DNA of 64,000 bases from Klebsiella sp. RHBSTW-00484. Its GTDB lineage: Bacteria; Pseudomonadota; Gammaproteobacteria; Enterobacterales; Enterobacteriaceae. The stretch covers positions 3,224,001 through 3,288,000 of the forward strand of contig NZ_CP055481.1 of assembly GCF_013705725.1 (NCBI RefSeq). The letters run 5' to 3'. Shown here one piece after another: positions 31,001 to 39,474 of this stretch. The notes under the pieces were generated by a model. It saw only the letters and a list, made by a program, of their open reading frames with translations. It ran no database searches and had not been told where the DNA came from. The position numbers and the translations under genes were made by a program. Each line of letters begins with the position of its first letter. Position 1 is the first letter of the stretch.

Positions 31001-31478
31001 CTTATCGTCGATGGTAAAAAAATTACCGTGTACGCAGAGAAAGCGCAGGTGCGAAAAAGGTGCTGATTTCCGCGCCAGCAGGCGACATGACCACCCTCCA
31101 CGCCTATACCGGCACCCAGTCGTTGGTTGATGGCCCACGCGGTAAACTAAAAGGCCATGCCCAGCACGTACCGACCAAAACAGGATCGGTAACGGAACTG
31201 GTCTCCGTGCTGGCGAAAAAAACCACCGCTGAAGAGGTCAATCAGGCGATGAAAAACGCGGCGACGAACAATGAATCGTTCGGCTATACCGAAGAGGAAA
31301 TTATCTCGTCAGATGTGATTGGTAGGCAGGTAGGCATTTCGGTTCAATTTACGACGCCACGCAGCTTGAGATAGTCGAAGCCGGTGATGTTCAGTTGGTC
31401 AAAACCGTGACCTGGTACGATAACGAATATGGCTTTGTCACCCAGCTCATTCGCGTGCTGGATAAATTCGCAAAATAA
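31001..31478 (+). pseudogene. gapC: gapC remnant (glyceraldehyde-3-phosphate dehydrogenase)
   Basis: Pieces of GapC appear in order: [84 protein letters not shown], then after a frameshift [20 protein letters not shown] and [18 protein letters not shown]. Against intact GapC, the N-terminal NAD-fold start, the segment between AEKA and KKVLIS, the segment with the catalytic SCTTNC cysteine, and the segment after GPRG are missing. It cannot encode an active enzyme. GapC is also a pseudogene in E. coli K-12. A REP and IS copy 2 lie just downstream. Confidence 0.9.
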
Positions 31479-31540
31479 ACAGCAAGCAGCAGTACCTTGC
31501 CTGGCTGGCAAAAACCACACACTCCTCGTAACCCCATCCC

Positions 31541-31608
31541 CCCCGGGAGGAAGCCCCCCCCTGCGGCCTTCCTCCCGGGGGCGGCGCAAAGCGCCTTGCC
31601 CGGGCTAC
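31541..31608 (+). repeat. GC-rich hairpin overlapping a REP
   Basis: CCCCGGGAGGAAG (31541-31553) and CTTCCTCCCGGGG (31568-31580) form a perfect 13-bp stem. The right arm runs into a REP (CCGGGGGCGGCGCAAAGCGC then CTTGCCCGGGCTAC, to 31608). The partner REP, 24 bp further, carries IS copy 2. Confidence 0.8.
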
Positions 31609-31646
31609 GGGACCGCAGACGGCTCAAAACTTGTAGCCCGATGTGA

Positions 31647-31723
31647 TGGACACCTCCCACCTTACGGCATCAGAACGTGCCAGACTGGAAGTGTTACCTG
31701 CAGTCCACAGGAGGAGGTGTCCA
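31647..31723 (+). promoter_or_regulatory. Left-end fold that can hide the transposase ribosome-binding site
   Basis: The left subterminal repeat TGGACACCTCC (31647-31657) is perfectly complementary to GGAGGTGTCCA at 31713-31723, which contains most of the Shine-Dalgarno AGGAGG (31712-31717), 8 nt before the ATG at 31726. RNA entering from outside the IS would pair the two; RNA started inside the left end would lack the first arm. Same arrangement in copy 1 (11944-12020). Confidence 0.6.
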
Positions 31724-31725
31724 CC

Positions 31726-32748
31726 ATGAATATTAAACGTATCGGTCTTGACCTGGCAAAAAATGTCTTTCAGATCCATGCTGTGGATCACCATGAACAT
31801 GTCGTCGTGCGGAAATCTCTCCGCCGCGCCCACATGCACGCTTATTTCTCTCAGCTGGCTCCCTGCACCATCGGGATTGAAGCCTGCGCATCATCCCACT
31901 ACTGGTCCCGCGAACTCACCCGCATGGGGCATACCGTGCGCATTATTCCCCCGAAATTCGTCAAGCCTTACCTCAAAGGCAACAAGAATGATGCCAACGA
32001 TGCCGAAGCCATCTGTGAAGCCATCAGCCGCCCCGCCATGCGCTTCGTCGCGGTTAAGACAGAGCGCCAGCAGACCCTTCAGGCGGAGCATCGCGTGCGG
32101 GCCAGAGTGATAAAAAGCCGCACGGCGCTGTGCAACGAGATACGGGGCTTTCTGGGCGAATTCGGCGTGGTGCTGCCGGTCGGCATCAGCCAGTTGCGTA
32201 AGGCGCTGCCGGAGATACTGTCACAGCAGGAGCAGTGGGATGACCGGTTTATGCGCCTGCTGTGCGAGCTGGCCGAAGAGCTGCGGATGCTGGATGACCG
32301 GGTGGCGGGGCATGACCGGCGGCTCGCAGAGGCGGCGCGGGAAGATATCTGCATCCAGCGGCTGATGAAAATAGAAGGTATCGGCGTGATAACCGCCAGC
32401 GCGATGGTGGCGTTGTTGGGTGACGCGACGCAGTTTAAGAACGGTCGGGAGATGGCGGCTTATGTGGGGCTGGTTCCCCGGCAGCACTCAAGCGGCGGTA
32501 AGCAGCAGCTGGGGCATATCAGCAAGCGGGGTGACAGCTACCTGCGTACGCTGGTCATCCACGGGGCACGGTCAGTTCTGAAGACATGTGCAGGCAAAGA
32601 AGACCGGCGGAGCCAGTGGCTGCAGTCGGTGGCGGAAAGACGGAACCGGAATATCGCGACGGTGGCGCTGGCGAACAAGAATGTGCGGATAGCGTGGGCG
32701 GTGATGAGTCGCGGAGAAGATTACCATGGTTCACGGGTCGCCGGTTAA
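31726..32748 (+). CDS. IS110-family transposase, copy 2
   Basis: A 340-residue DEDD transposase with Asp9, Glu52, Asp89 and Asp92 and the C-terminal HSSGGK serine motif intact. ATG at 31726 with AGGAGG upstream; longer open frames run out of the IS and are not real. Compared with copy 1 the changes cluster between nucleotides ~31870 and ~32090, with the remainder essentially identical. The last codons lie within a hairpin (32726-32767). Confidence 0.95.
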   Translation: MNIKRIGLDLAKNVFQIHAVDHHEHVVVRKSLRRAHMHAYFSQLAPCTIGIEACASSHYWSRELTRMGHTVRIIPPKFVKPYLKGNKNDANDAEAICEAISRPAMRFVAVKTERQQTLQAEHRVRARVIKSRTALCNEIRGFLGEFGVVLPVGISQLRKALPEILSQQEQWDDRFMRLLCELAEELRMLDDRVAGHDRRLAEAAREDICIQRLMKIEGIGVITASAMVALLGDATQFKNGREMAAYVGLVPRQHSSGGKQQLGHISKRGDSYLRTLVIHGARSVLKTCAGKEDRRSQWLQSVAERRNRNIATVALANKNVRIAWAVMSRGEDYHGSRVAG

Positions 32749-32767
32749 CCGACACCCCGTGAACCAT
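32726..32767 (+). terminator. Hairpin spanning the transposase stop codon
   Basis: ATGGTTCACGGG (32726-32737) pairs perfectly with CCCGTGAACCAT (32756-32767); inside is the palindrome CGGTTAACCG containing the TAA stop. No T tract, so it may be a processing or structural boundary between the mRNA and the guide RNA rather than a terminator. Copy 1 has a G:U pair at one position. Confidence 0.5.
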
Positions 32768-32990
32768 GCAGTAAAAAGAGCAGTAACCCTGTCGTGAGAT
32801 TGCGAAGCGATTTAGCGTGATGAGTAACCGGTAAGACCAGCACCTGAGAAATCCGGCCTGTCCGAAGGCTCCCTGCGAAGCAAAGCCGATAGCCCGAAAG
32901 GAAGCAGGTGCGCAGAACACATCATGGCCCGGGTACGACGGTACCGAAAGAGAGGCCGGATATACGAACGCAACTTACCCTGGTGACTCA
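32768..32990 (+). ncRNA. Predicted guide (bridge/seeker) RNA of IS copy 2
   Basis: Non-coding right end. A stem GCACCTG (32840-32846) / CAGGTGC (32905-32911) encloses CCTGTCCG (32857-32864), the reverse complement of right target CGGACAGG, and TAGCCCG (32890-32896), equal to the left target. A second loop holds CACATC (32918-32923), the reverse complement of GATGTG at the left IS end, and ATATACG (32960-32966), equal to the right IS end plus core CG. This is the two-loop design of IS110/IS1111 guide RNAs. Exact RNA ends are not known. Confidence 0.65.
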
Positions 32991-33028
32991 CACAAAAAAT
33001 AGCTTGCATCACGGGAGGTGTCCATATA

Positions 33029-33059
33029 CGGACAGATGCGCAGCATCGCCTCCGGGAGG
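33029..33059 (+). repeat. REP half interrupted by IS copy 2
   Basis: CGGACAGATGCGCAGCATCG followed by CCTCCGGGAGG. Continues GTAGCCCG at 31633-31640 across the IS. Confidence 0.85.
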
Positions 33060-33076
33060 CGTGGCTACCCGCTGAC

Positions 33077-34516
33077 TTAGGCTTGCAAATAGACTACCTG
33101 AGTTTGCAGATACTCATTCAGGCCATGACGCCCATCTGCACCGCCAATTCCCGATTTACGCCATCCGGCATGGAAGCCCTGCATCGCTTCAAAGTTTTCG
33201 CGGTTGATGTAGGTTTCGCCGAACTTCAGCCCTTTTATCGCCTTCATGGCAACGTTCAGATCCCGCGTATAAATGGAAGAGGTCAGACCATAATCGCTGT
33301 CGTTAGCCATTGCCAGCGCCTCTTCGAGCGTGTCAAACGCCACCACCGGCAGTACCGGGCCAAACGTCTCTTCATGAACGATGTCCATCTCCTGACGCAC
33401 ATCCAGCAGTAGCGTCGGCGGATAAAAATAGCCCTTGCCTGCGACAGCTTTACCACCAAGGACAACGCGGGCGCCCTGCGCGACCGCCTTCGCCACCTTC
33501 TGCTCAACGCGCTCCAGCGCGGCGGCGTTGATCAACGGCCCCATGGCGATATCGTCACGTGATGCCGGGTCGCCAAACTGCACCGCTTTCATCGCTTCGC
33601 CAAGTCGGTTAACGAAGCGGTCGTAAATCCCTTTTTGCACATACACGCGCTCGACGCAGTTACACACCTGCCCGGTATTGATGACTCGTGAATCCACCAC
33701 CGCTTTGACCGCCAGCTCGATATCCGCATCATCCATCACGATAGCGGGCGCTTTACCACCCAGCTCAAGGCAAACTTTGGTGATGTTTTTCGCCGCCGCA
33801 GCCATGATTTTCTCACCCGCCACCACGCTGCCGGTCATGCTAACCATCGCCACTTTCGGGTTACCCGCCAGCTCCTGGCCCACGGTTTCGCCACGGCCCA
33901 GCACCATGTTAAATACGCCCTTCGGCAGTCCGATCTCATGAACAATTTGCGCAAAGGCGATGGCGTTATTTGGCGTAAATTCACTCGGTTTAATGACGAT
34001 GGTATTGCCGGTAATCAACGCAGGAGCCAGCTTGCGGGCAATCAGGAAAAACGGGAAGTTCCACGGCAGGATACCGGTCGTTACGCCCAGCGCACGTTTA
34101 AAGACTAGTATGTTTTCGCCCGGACGGTCACTCTGGAGGATTTCACCTTCATAACGGCGTGCCCATTCGGCCATGTAATCGAGGTAATCAGCGGTAAATG
34201 AGACTTCGACTGCCGCCAGTTGCTGAATTTTCCCACCTTCGGCGACAATCAGCGCGGCGATTTCATCCGCCCGCTCGCGAATACCGGCAGCAATTTTGCG
34301 CAACCACCCCGCCCGCTCAATAGCTGGCAGCGCTTCCCAACCGGGCTGTGCGCGTTCAGCTGCCTGAATCGCCCGTTGTGCATCCTCCGCGCTCCCGTCA
34401 GGAATGCGCGAAAGCAGCGCTTCCGTCGCCGGGTTGATAACATCAATCCAGGCATCACCGCGGCCAGATTCAAACTGACCGTCAATGTACATAGGGTGTT
34501 GAACGGGTGCTGTCAT
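33077..34516 (-). CDS. aldA: Lactaldehyde/glycolaldehyde dehydrogenase AldA
   Basis: A 479-residue NAD-dependent aldehyde dehydrogenase, the same length as E. coli AldA, oxidising L-lactaldehyde and glycolaldehyde in fucose, rhamnose and glycol use. Visible are GILPWNFPFFLIARKLAPAL (Asn of the active site), VCLELGGKAPAIV (general base Glu) and INTGQVCNCVERV (nucleophilic Cys). The ATG at 34516 follows a GGAG-containing site; the frame open to 34549 is longer than the family. It is the intact neighbour of the decayed gapC, separated from it by IS copy 2. Confidence 0.96.
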   Translation of the reverse strand: MTAPVQHPMYIDGQFESGRGDAWIDVINPATEALLSRIPDGSAEDAQRAIQAAERAQPGWEALPAIERAGWLRKIAAGIRERADEIAALIVAEGGKIQQLAAVEVSFTADYLDYMAEWARRYEGEILQSDRPGENILVFKRALGVTTGILPWNFPFFLIARKLAPALITGNTIVIKPSEFTPNNAIAFAQIVHEIGLPKGVFNMVLGRGETVGQELAGNPKVAMVSMTGSVVAGEKIMAAAAKNITKVCLELGGKAPAIVMDDADIELAVKAVVDSRVINTGQVCNCVERVYVQKGIYDRFVNRLGEAMKAVQFGDPASRDDIAMGPLINAAALERVEQKVAKAVAQGARVVLGGKAVAGKGYFYPPTLLLDVRQEMDIVHEETFGPVLPVVAFDTLEEALAMANDSDYGLTSSIYTRDLNVAMKAIKGLKFGETYINRENFEAMQGFHAGWRKSGIGGADGRHGLNEYLQTQVVYLQA

Positions 34517-34676
34517 GGTTTGCTCCTGTGGAGTTATTGTTTTTAACAAGTGAATTTAATGTTAAAAACTATCTCCTGAACGGCAAATCGACAGTCCGGA
34601 CGCGCATTATTGTGAGTTATTTCATAAAAATAGATGAGTTAGACGCAGAAAAAATCACAATTTCGTAACACATAAT

Positions 34677-34716
34677 GCCCGTTTGCGATAACTCTGACTC
34701 AAACGGGCAAATTTTT
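34677..34716 (+). terminator. Intrinsic terminator on the plus strand upstream of aldA
   Basis: Perfect 9-bp stem GCCCGTTTG / CAAACGGGC followed by AAATTTTTC. No plus-strand gene precedes it, since aldA runs the other way from 34516. It may end a short non-coding transcript that starts in the aldA promoter region. CRP-like words (TTGTGAG at ~34609 and ATCACAA at ~34654) lie just upstream. Confidence 0.6.
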
Positions 34717-34844
34717 CGATTCAGTGCTTAGCAGCAATTCGTTGAAAGGGGATCTGAAGGTGTTTTCAGGAATATGTTGTTGAAGTGGAATACTCCGTTC
34801 ACGTCTGTTCTGTACACCTTATTATTTCCTCTACGAGTGAAAGG

Positions 34845-34874
34845 CATGGGGGGGCGTTTCGCCCGCCCCCCATG
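34845..34874. repeat. Very GC-rich hairpin in a gene-free stretch
   Basis: CATGGGGGG and CCCCCCATG enclose an inner GCG/CGC stem. It is part of the 516-bp gap between aldA and ydcF (34517-35032). Bases ~34870-34990 are GC-rich and contain no supported gene. On the minus strand this hairpin could end the ydcF transcript. Confidence 0.6.
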
Positions 34875-35032
34875 ACCCCCGGCATTGCGCTGAAAATTGC
34901 CGCTACGCGGTTCGCTCCACTTCGGCTTCATCTGGCGGCCAGCCCTGGATGCGCGCCTGCGTTCTCGCCAATTTCCTTGATGCGCCAACCCCATCGCTGC
35001 AAGCCCGCATTTAAAACCACTGACTAAAGAAC

Positions 35033-35827
35033 CTAACCCAGCGTTCGCGCGCTCAGCGCATCGGACAACAGACGATCATCGCGCAGCGTCTCCCACGCCT
35101 GCACAATATGCGGCGGAATATCCACATGGGCGATAAACCCCTTACCCAGCGGACCGTATCCCTGCGGATTATCTGCCAGCCGCGGCAGTTCGCCGAGGAT
35201 TAACGCCAGATAGCGCCCAACCGGCCACAGACCCTCTTGCTCACCACTGAAGGTTAAACCGTTATCACTATTACACAGCACAGGCGAGCAGCCCGGCGTG
35301 CTGTACCATTGCGGCGCAGCGGTCTCCTCCCCCTGCCAGACGCGGGCAAACGTCGCCATCGTTCTGCGCTGCATCGTCGGGTCTTGAATCACCACGCCCG
35401 TGCGATGTGCAATCTCTCTATCTTCGAGCATTTGTCGGGTAAAGCGCGCGTTCTCTCCGCAGTTGGTGGAGCGGTCTTCCACCACAATCCTTTCACGAGG
35501 AATCTGCCAGAACTGATGGGCGATATCAGCAAGAATATGCGACTCGGCGCGCCCCGATACCGACAGCATCCGGTAGCGAGAGTCGCTCAACACCGCATCA
35601 TATAAAAATGAGGTGGAATGGCCGATGCCACCACTGATCAGTAACGGCACAGCGTGACGTACCGCCAGCTGGCAGGCAAAATCAATGGTCGGGATCACCG
35701 CATTGCCCGCCAGTACCACCACATCTATTTGCGGATCCTGCGACAAATCATCCTGCGCCAGCCAAGCCCCCAGCCGGTTTGCCGCGTCTAATGTGGCCTC
35801 CGGCAGCGATGGAAAATATTCTGACAT
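35033..35827 (-). CDS. ydcF: YdcF, DUF218 family protein
   Basis: A 264-residue cytosolic DUF218 (SanA/ElyC/YdcF-type) protein resembling E. coli YdcF (266 aa), which binds S-adenosylmethionine but has no known reaction. Conserved blocks are [50 protein letters not shown] and the [19 protein letters not shown] motif. It lies alone; the 373-bp gap to 36201 is AT-rich promoter sequence with no other gene. Confidence 0.92.
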   Translation of the reverse strand: MSEYFPSLPEATLDAANRLGAWLAQDDLSQDPQIDVVVLAGNAVIPTIDFACQLAVRHAVPLLISGGIGHSTSFLYDAVLSDSRYRMLSVSGRAESHILADIAHQFWQIPRERIVVEDRSTNCGENARFTRQMLEDREIAHRTGVVIQDPTMQRRTMATFARVWQGEETAAPQWYSTPGCSPVLCNSDNGLTFSGEQEGLWPVGRYLALILGELPRLADNPQGYGPLGKGFIAHVDIPPHIVQAWETLRDDRLLSDALSARTLG

Positions 35828-36200
35828 GCTCTCTCCTTTTCACTCAATGTCATCTTGAGCATCATCATAAACCGCTCAGGCCTTTAATCGTCAATAAACG
35901 AGAATCTGTAACAAGATTGAAATAACAAGAAACGTCCAAAAACAGCGTGGTTGCACCTGAATAACTCACCACTGAATGCAATTTTTTTAGCGTATTAGTT
36001 TAAAAACAGGTCTAAAAATCCACGCTATCTGCCATAAAAAACCGCAAAGTTCATCTCATCTCGCCGCCCAAAACTTGCTAAATGCAACTCACAACTCTAG
36101 TTTTCTTAACAATTAAATAACCTCATCACTCACCAGGTTGCACCGGTAAAAGGCTGGGTAGCACCTGATAGTGATGATTCTGGCAGGAGTACATTGAATA

Positions 36201-37526
36201 ATGACAATACAAGACGGCAGCACCGCATCAATCCTTAAGAAAAACAAAAAGGTGCTCATTGCCAGCCTCACCGGTAGCGCCATTGAATGGTTTGACTATT
36301 TTCTTTACGGCACGGCGGCCGCGCTGGTGTTCAACAAGATTTTCTTTCCGATGGTCGACCCGGTGATTGGCTTAATCCTCTCCTGGCTCTCGTTCTCACT
36401 GACCTTTTTCATCCGTCCGATTGGCGGCGTCGTCTTCGCGCACATCGGTGACCGGATCGGACGCAAGAAAACGCTGGTCCTGACGCTTTCCCTGATGGGC
36501 GGCGCAACGGTCGCCATTGGACTGCTGCCCACCTATGACATGATCGGTTTATGGGCACCCGCGCTCCTGATTACCTTACGTATCGTTCAGGGGATGGGCA
36601 TCGGCGGCGAATGGGGCGGCGCGCTATTGCTGGCTTACGAATATGCACCGGAAAAGCGCAAAGGCTTCTTCGGCAGCATCCCGCAGGCTGGCGTGACCAT
36701 CGGTATGCTGATGGCCACGTTTATCGTCTCGCTGATGACGCTGTTCAGCGAAGAGCAGTTTCTCTCCTGGGGCTGGCGCATCCCTTTCCTGCTGAGCTCG
36801 GTGCTGGTTCTTATCGGTCTGTGGATCCGCAAAGATATTGATGAAACACCGGAATTTAAGAAAGTAAAACAGTCAGGCCAGGTAGCGAAATCGCCACTGC
36901 GCGATACGCTCAAATTTCACTGGCGTGAAGTACTCATTGCCGCCGGGCTAAAGGTGGTCGAAACCGCACCGTTCTATATCTTCTCCACCTTCGTCGTCAG
37001 CTATGCCACCACCACGCTGAGCTATCAAAAATCCCAGGCATTGGAAGCCGTCACCCTCGGCGCGCTGGTCGCCACGGTAATGATCCCACTAATGGGACTC
37101 TTGTCAGATAAAGTCGGGCGGCAAAAAATGTACACGCTCAGTGTGATATTGCTTGGCCTGTTTATTGTGCCGTGGTTTCTGCTGCTGGATACCCGCACCA
37201 CGTGGGGTATTGCGCTGGCGACGGTGATTGCGTTCGGCATTCTGTGGGCACCCGTTACCGCCGTGCTGGGAACGCTATGCTCAGAGATCTTCAGCGCTAA
37301 CGTTCGTTATACCGGTATCACCCTCGGCTACCAGCTGGGCGCAGCGCTTGCCGGAGGAACCGCTCCGCTGATCGCCACCGGCCTGCTGGCAAAATATGAC
37401 GGCGACTGGGTGCCAGTCGCGTGGTATCTGGCAGGAACGGTTGTCATTCCACTTATCGCTATTTTCTGCGCCAGCCGCATAAAGCAGGCGCCTGCCGCCA
37501 TTGCCGCCCGGGCTGGGACGCGATAA
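36201..37526 (+). CDS. MHS-family MFS symporter
   Basis: A 441-residue, twelve-helix transporter of the metabolite:H+ symporter branch (ShiA, ProP and KgtP relatives). Diagnostic segments are SAIEWFDYFLYGTAAALVFN at the first helix, GDRIGRKKTLV (loop 2-3 motif) and MGIGGEWGGALLLAYEYAP. An AGGAG site precedes the ATG. It is followed in the same direction by a glutamate-type dehydrogenase 369 bp on, so it may import a substrate related to amino or keto acid use. The substrate is not deducible. Confidence 0.85.
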   Translation: MTIQDGSTASILKKNKKVLIASLTGSAIEWFDYFLYGTAAALVFNKIFFPMVDPVIGLILSWLSFSLTFFIRPIGGVVFAHIGDRIGRKKTLVLTLSLMGGATVAIGLLPTYDMIGLWAPALLITLRIVQGMGIGGEWGGALLLAYEYAPEKRKGFFGSIPQAGVTIGMLMATFIVSLMTLFSEEQFLSWGWRIPFLLSSVLVLIGLWIRKDIDETPEFKKVKQSGQVAKSPLRDTLKFHWREVLIAAGLKVVETAPFYIFSTFVVSYATTTLSYQKSQALEAVTLGALVATVMIPLMGLLSDKVGRQKMYTLSVILLGLFIVPWFLLLDTRTTWGIALATVIAFGILWAPVTAVLGTLCSEIFSANVRYTGITLGYQLGAALAGGTAPLIATGLLAKYDGDWVPVAWYLAGTVVIPLIAIFCASRIKQAPAAIAARAGTR

Positions 37527-37534
37527 GCCAATAC

Positions 37535-37566
37535 GCTGCCGACAGCGGACCACCGTTGTCGGCAGC
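37535..37566 (+). terminator. Stem-loop after the MHS transporter
   Basis: GCTGCCGACA and TGTCGGCAGC form a perfect 10-bp stem with a 12-nt loop, 9 bp after the stop codon. No T tract, so possibly Rho-independent termination is weak or it stabilises the mRNA. The rest of 37567-37895 is AT-rich promoter-type sequence. Confidence 0.6.
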
Positions 37567-37895
37567 AGACGAAAAACTGCCCACTGCGATGCAACAAAGT
37601 CAACACATCCACATAGCGTTTTGTTCACTTTTTGAAGAGAGTCAAGATTCTAATAAATAGGGATAAATAGCCGCAACTACGGCTTTAATGCACAAAGATG
37701 CATATTCATCCGCAGCAGGCGTTATTTCTCGTTTTTTTATTCATAAAAAACTCAAACCCACCCGTAACGACAGCATATTCTGAATTTTTGCCAAATACCG
37801 TCCCATTAAATTGGTGATAACATTCTCGTTACAGAGTTTCTCGCTGTATCTTTCCACGGTTAACAAAATAATTATCACTGCAAAACAGGACTCTT

Positions 37896-39170
37896 ATGGA
37901 AAAGTTATCTTACGCTTCTGAAAGTAGTACATCCCCATGGACCACCTACCTGCGCCAAATCGACCGCGTCGCGCCCTACCTGGGCGATCTCGCCTACTGG
38001 ATCGAAACCCTGCGCCACCCAAAACGCGCGCTGATTGTTGATATTCCGGTACAAATGGATGACGGTACCATCCGCCATTTCGAAGGCTATCGCGTCCAGC
38101 ACAACCTCTCGCGCGGGCCAGGTAAAGGCGGGGTGCGCTACCATCCGGATGTAGACCTGAATGAAGTGATGGCGCTCTCTGCCTGGATGACCATCAAGTG
38201 TGCTGCAGTCAATATTCCTTACGGCGGCGCTAAAGGCGGGATCCGCGTCGACCCGTTCTCATTATCCGAAGGTGAACTGGAGCGTCTGACCCGCCGCTAT
38301 ACCAGCGAAATCGGCATTATTATTGGGCCGCAAAAAGATATTCCGGCACCAGACGTCGGCACCAACGGTAAAGTGATGGCCTGGATGATGGATACCTACT
38401 CCATGAACCACGGCACCACCATCACCGGCGTGGTTACTGGTAAGCCTATCCACCTCGGCGGCTCTCTGGGCCGTGAAAAAGCCACCGGACGCGGCGTATT
38501 CGTGACCGGACGCGAAGTGGCTCGCCGCAGCGGGATCGAAATTGAAGGCGCGAAAGTAGCGTTACAGGGTTTTGGTAACGTCGGTAGCGAAGCGGCACGC
38601 CTGTTCGCGGGCGTCGGCGCGCGCATCGTGGTGATTCAGGACCACACCGCCACCCTGTTTAATGAAGGCGGCATTGATATGGCCGCGCTGACCGCATGGC
38701 AGACCGAGAACAAACAGATTGCCGGTTTCCCCGGCGCGCGCGAAATCGCCAAAGAAGAGTTCTGGACGACGCAGATGGATATTCTGATCCCGGCGGCGCT
38801 GGAAGGCCAGATTACGCGTGAACGCGCGGAAACCATCAGCTGCAAACTGGTACTGGAAGGCGCTAACGGCCCGACCTACCCGGAGGCAGACGATGTGCTG
38901 GCCGAACGCGGCATCGTGGTGGTACCGGACGTTATTTGTAACGCCGGCGGCGTCACCGTGAGCTACTTTGAATGGGTGCAGGATATGGCCAGCTTCTTCT
39001 GGAGCGAAGAGGAGATCAACGCCAAGATGGACCGCATAATGACCGATGCGATCGTTCATGTCTGCGAAAAAGCCGCTGAAAAAGAGTGCTCTTTGCGTAC
39101 TGCCGCCTATATCGTGGCCTGTGAGCGCATCCTGATGGCGCGTAAAGATCGCGGTATTTATCCGGGATGA
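37896..39170 (+). CDS. Glu/Leu/Phe/Val-type dehydrogenase (NAD-type glutamate dehydrogenase)
   Basis: A 424-residue oxidative deaminase of the RocG/GudB size class, distinct from the 447-residue GdhA of E. coli. It has the substrate lysine motif [15 protein letters not shown], the catalytic aspartate in [18 protein letters not shown], and the nucleotide fold [17 protein letters not shown]. The acidic residue at the end of the second strand (VVIQDHT) suggests NAD preference. It would convert glutamate to 2-oxoglutarate and ammonium, a catabolic role, perhaps with the upstream MHS transporter. An AGGA site precedes the ATG and a terminator follows at 39183. Confidence 0.87.
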   Translation: MEKLSYASESSTSPWTTYLRQIDRVAPYLGDLAYWIETLRHPKRALIVDIPVQMDDGTIRHFEGYRVQHNLSRGPGKGGVRYHPDVDLNEVMALSAWMTIKCAAVNIPYGGAKGGIRVDPFSLSEGELERLTRRYTSEIGIIIGPQKDIPAPDVGTNGKVMAWMMDTYSMNHGTTITGVVTGKPIHLGGSLGREKATGRGVFVTGREVARRSGIEIEGAKVALQGFGNVGSEAARLFAGVGARIVVIQDHTATLFNEGGIDMAALTAWQTENKQIAGFPGAREIAKEEFWTTQMDILIPAALEGQITRERAETISCKLVLEGANGPTYPEADDVLAERGIVVVPDVICNAGGVTVSYFEWVQDMASFFWSEEEINAKMDRIMTDAIVHVCEKAAEKECSLRTAAYIVACERILMARKDRGIYPG

Positions 39171-39182
39171 TCTGCCCCTCTC

Positions 39183-39202
39183 AGCCCGGTTTATGCCGGG
39201 CT
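39183..39202 (+). terminator. Stem-loop after the dehydrogenase gene
   Basis: AGCCCGG / CCGGGCT with a 6-nt loop, 12 bp after the stop codon; weak T content behind it. Confidence 0.6.
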
Positions 39203-39223
39203 TGAGTCTGCTGGTCTATTTTC

Positions 39224-39322
39224 GCCGGATGGCGGCTTACGCCTTATCCGGCGTACAAAACCCACGGTACCAACATGTTATGCCTCCTCCCGTAGGCCCG
39301 TGCAAGCGTAGCGCCGCCGGGC
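39224..39322 (+). repeat. BIME (REP pair)
   Basis: First unit GCCGGATGGCGGCTTACGCC then TTATCCGGCGTAC, followed about 45 bp on by an inverted unit starting GTAGGCCCGTGCAAGC. These fill the 304-bp gap between the dehydrogenase and the marR-like gene. Confidence 0.8.
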
Positions 39323-39432
39323 AATGCAACACCTTCTTAGCCCAACCGGTTGTGTTTTCTTATCCCCCTACAATAAACGCACATACCGTTAACCGATTTT
39401 TATCAATCAGCTTGAATTCACGCTTTTGCCAG

Positions 39433-39444
39433 GCCTAAAATCAT
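39433..39444. promoter_or_regulatory. Candidate MarR operator
   Basis: Perfect 12-bp palindrome TTAGAGCTCTAA about 30 bp before the marR-like start codon, in the expected promoter position for self-repression. Confidence 0.5.
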
Positions 39445-39474
39445 TAGAGCTCTAACGATATTGCAGACTGGCCT

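Larger units (their letters stand above)
31641..33028 (+). mobile_element. IS110-family (IS1111-type) insertion sequence, copy 2
   Basis: A 1388-bp element with subterminal repeats TGGACACCTCCC (31647-31658) and GGGAGGTGTCCA (33013-33024), transposase at 31726-32748 and a 280-bp non-coding right end. Flanks are GTAGCCCG (left) and CGGACAG (right); fusing them at the shared CG gives the intact REP GTAGCCCGGACAG. It lies between the gapC remnant and aldA. Relative to copy 1 it is inverted, 19.6 kb away. Confidence 0.93.

Noticed and set aside
30838..31101. Minus-strand frame opposite the gapC remnant (IVNRIGLAPNQRQKIMKIAHVV...)
   Set aside because: Runs antisense through clear gapC sequence and an ERIC fragment; no independent support.
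34728..34994. Open frame in the GC-rich stretch between aldA and ydcF
   Set aside because: Arg/Gly-rich translation with no start signal and a hairpin through its middle; composition explains the openness.
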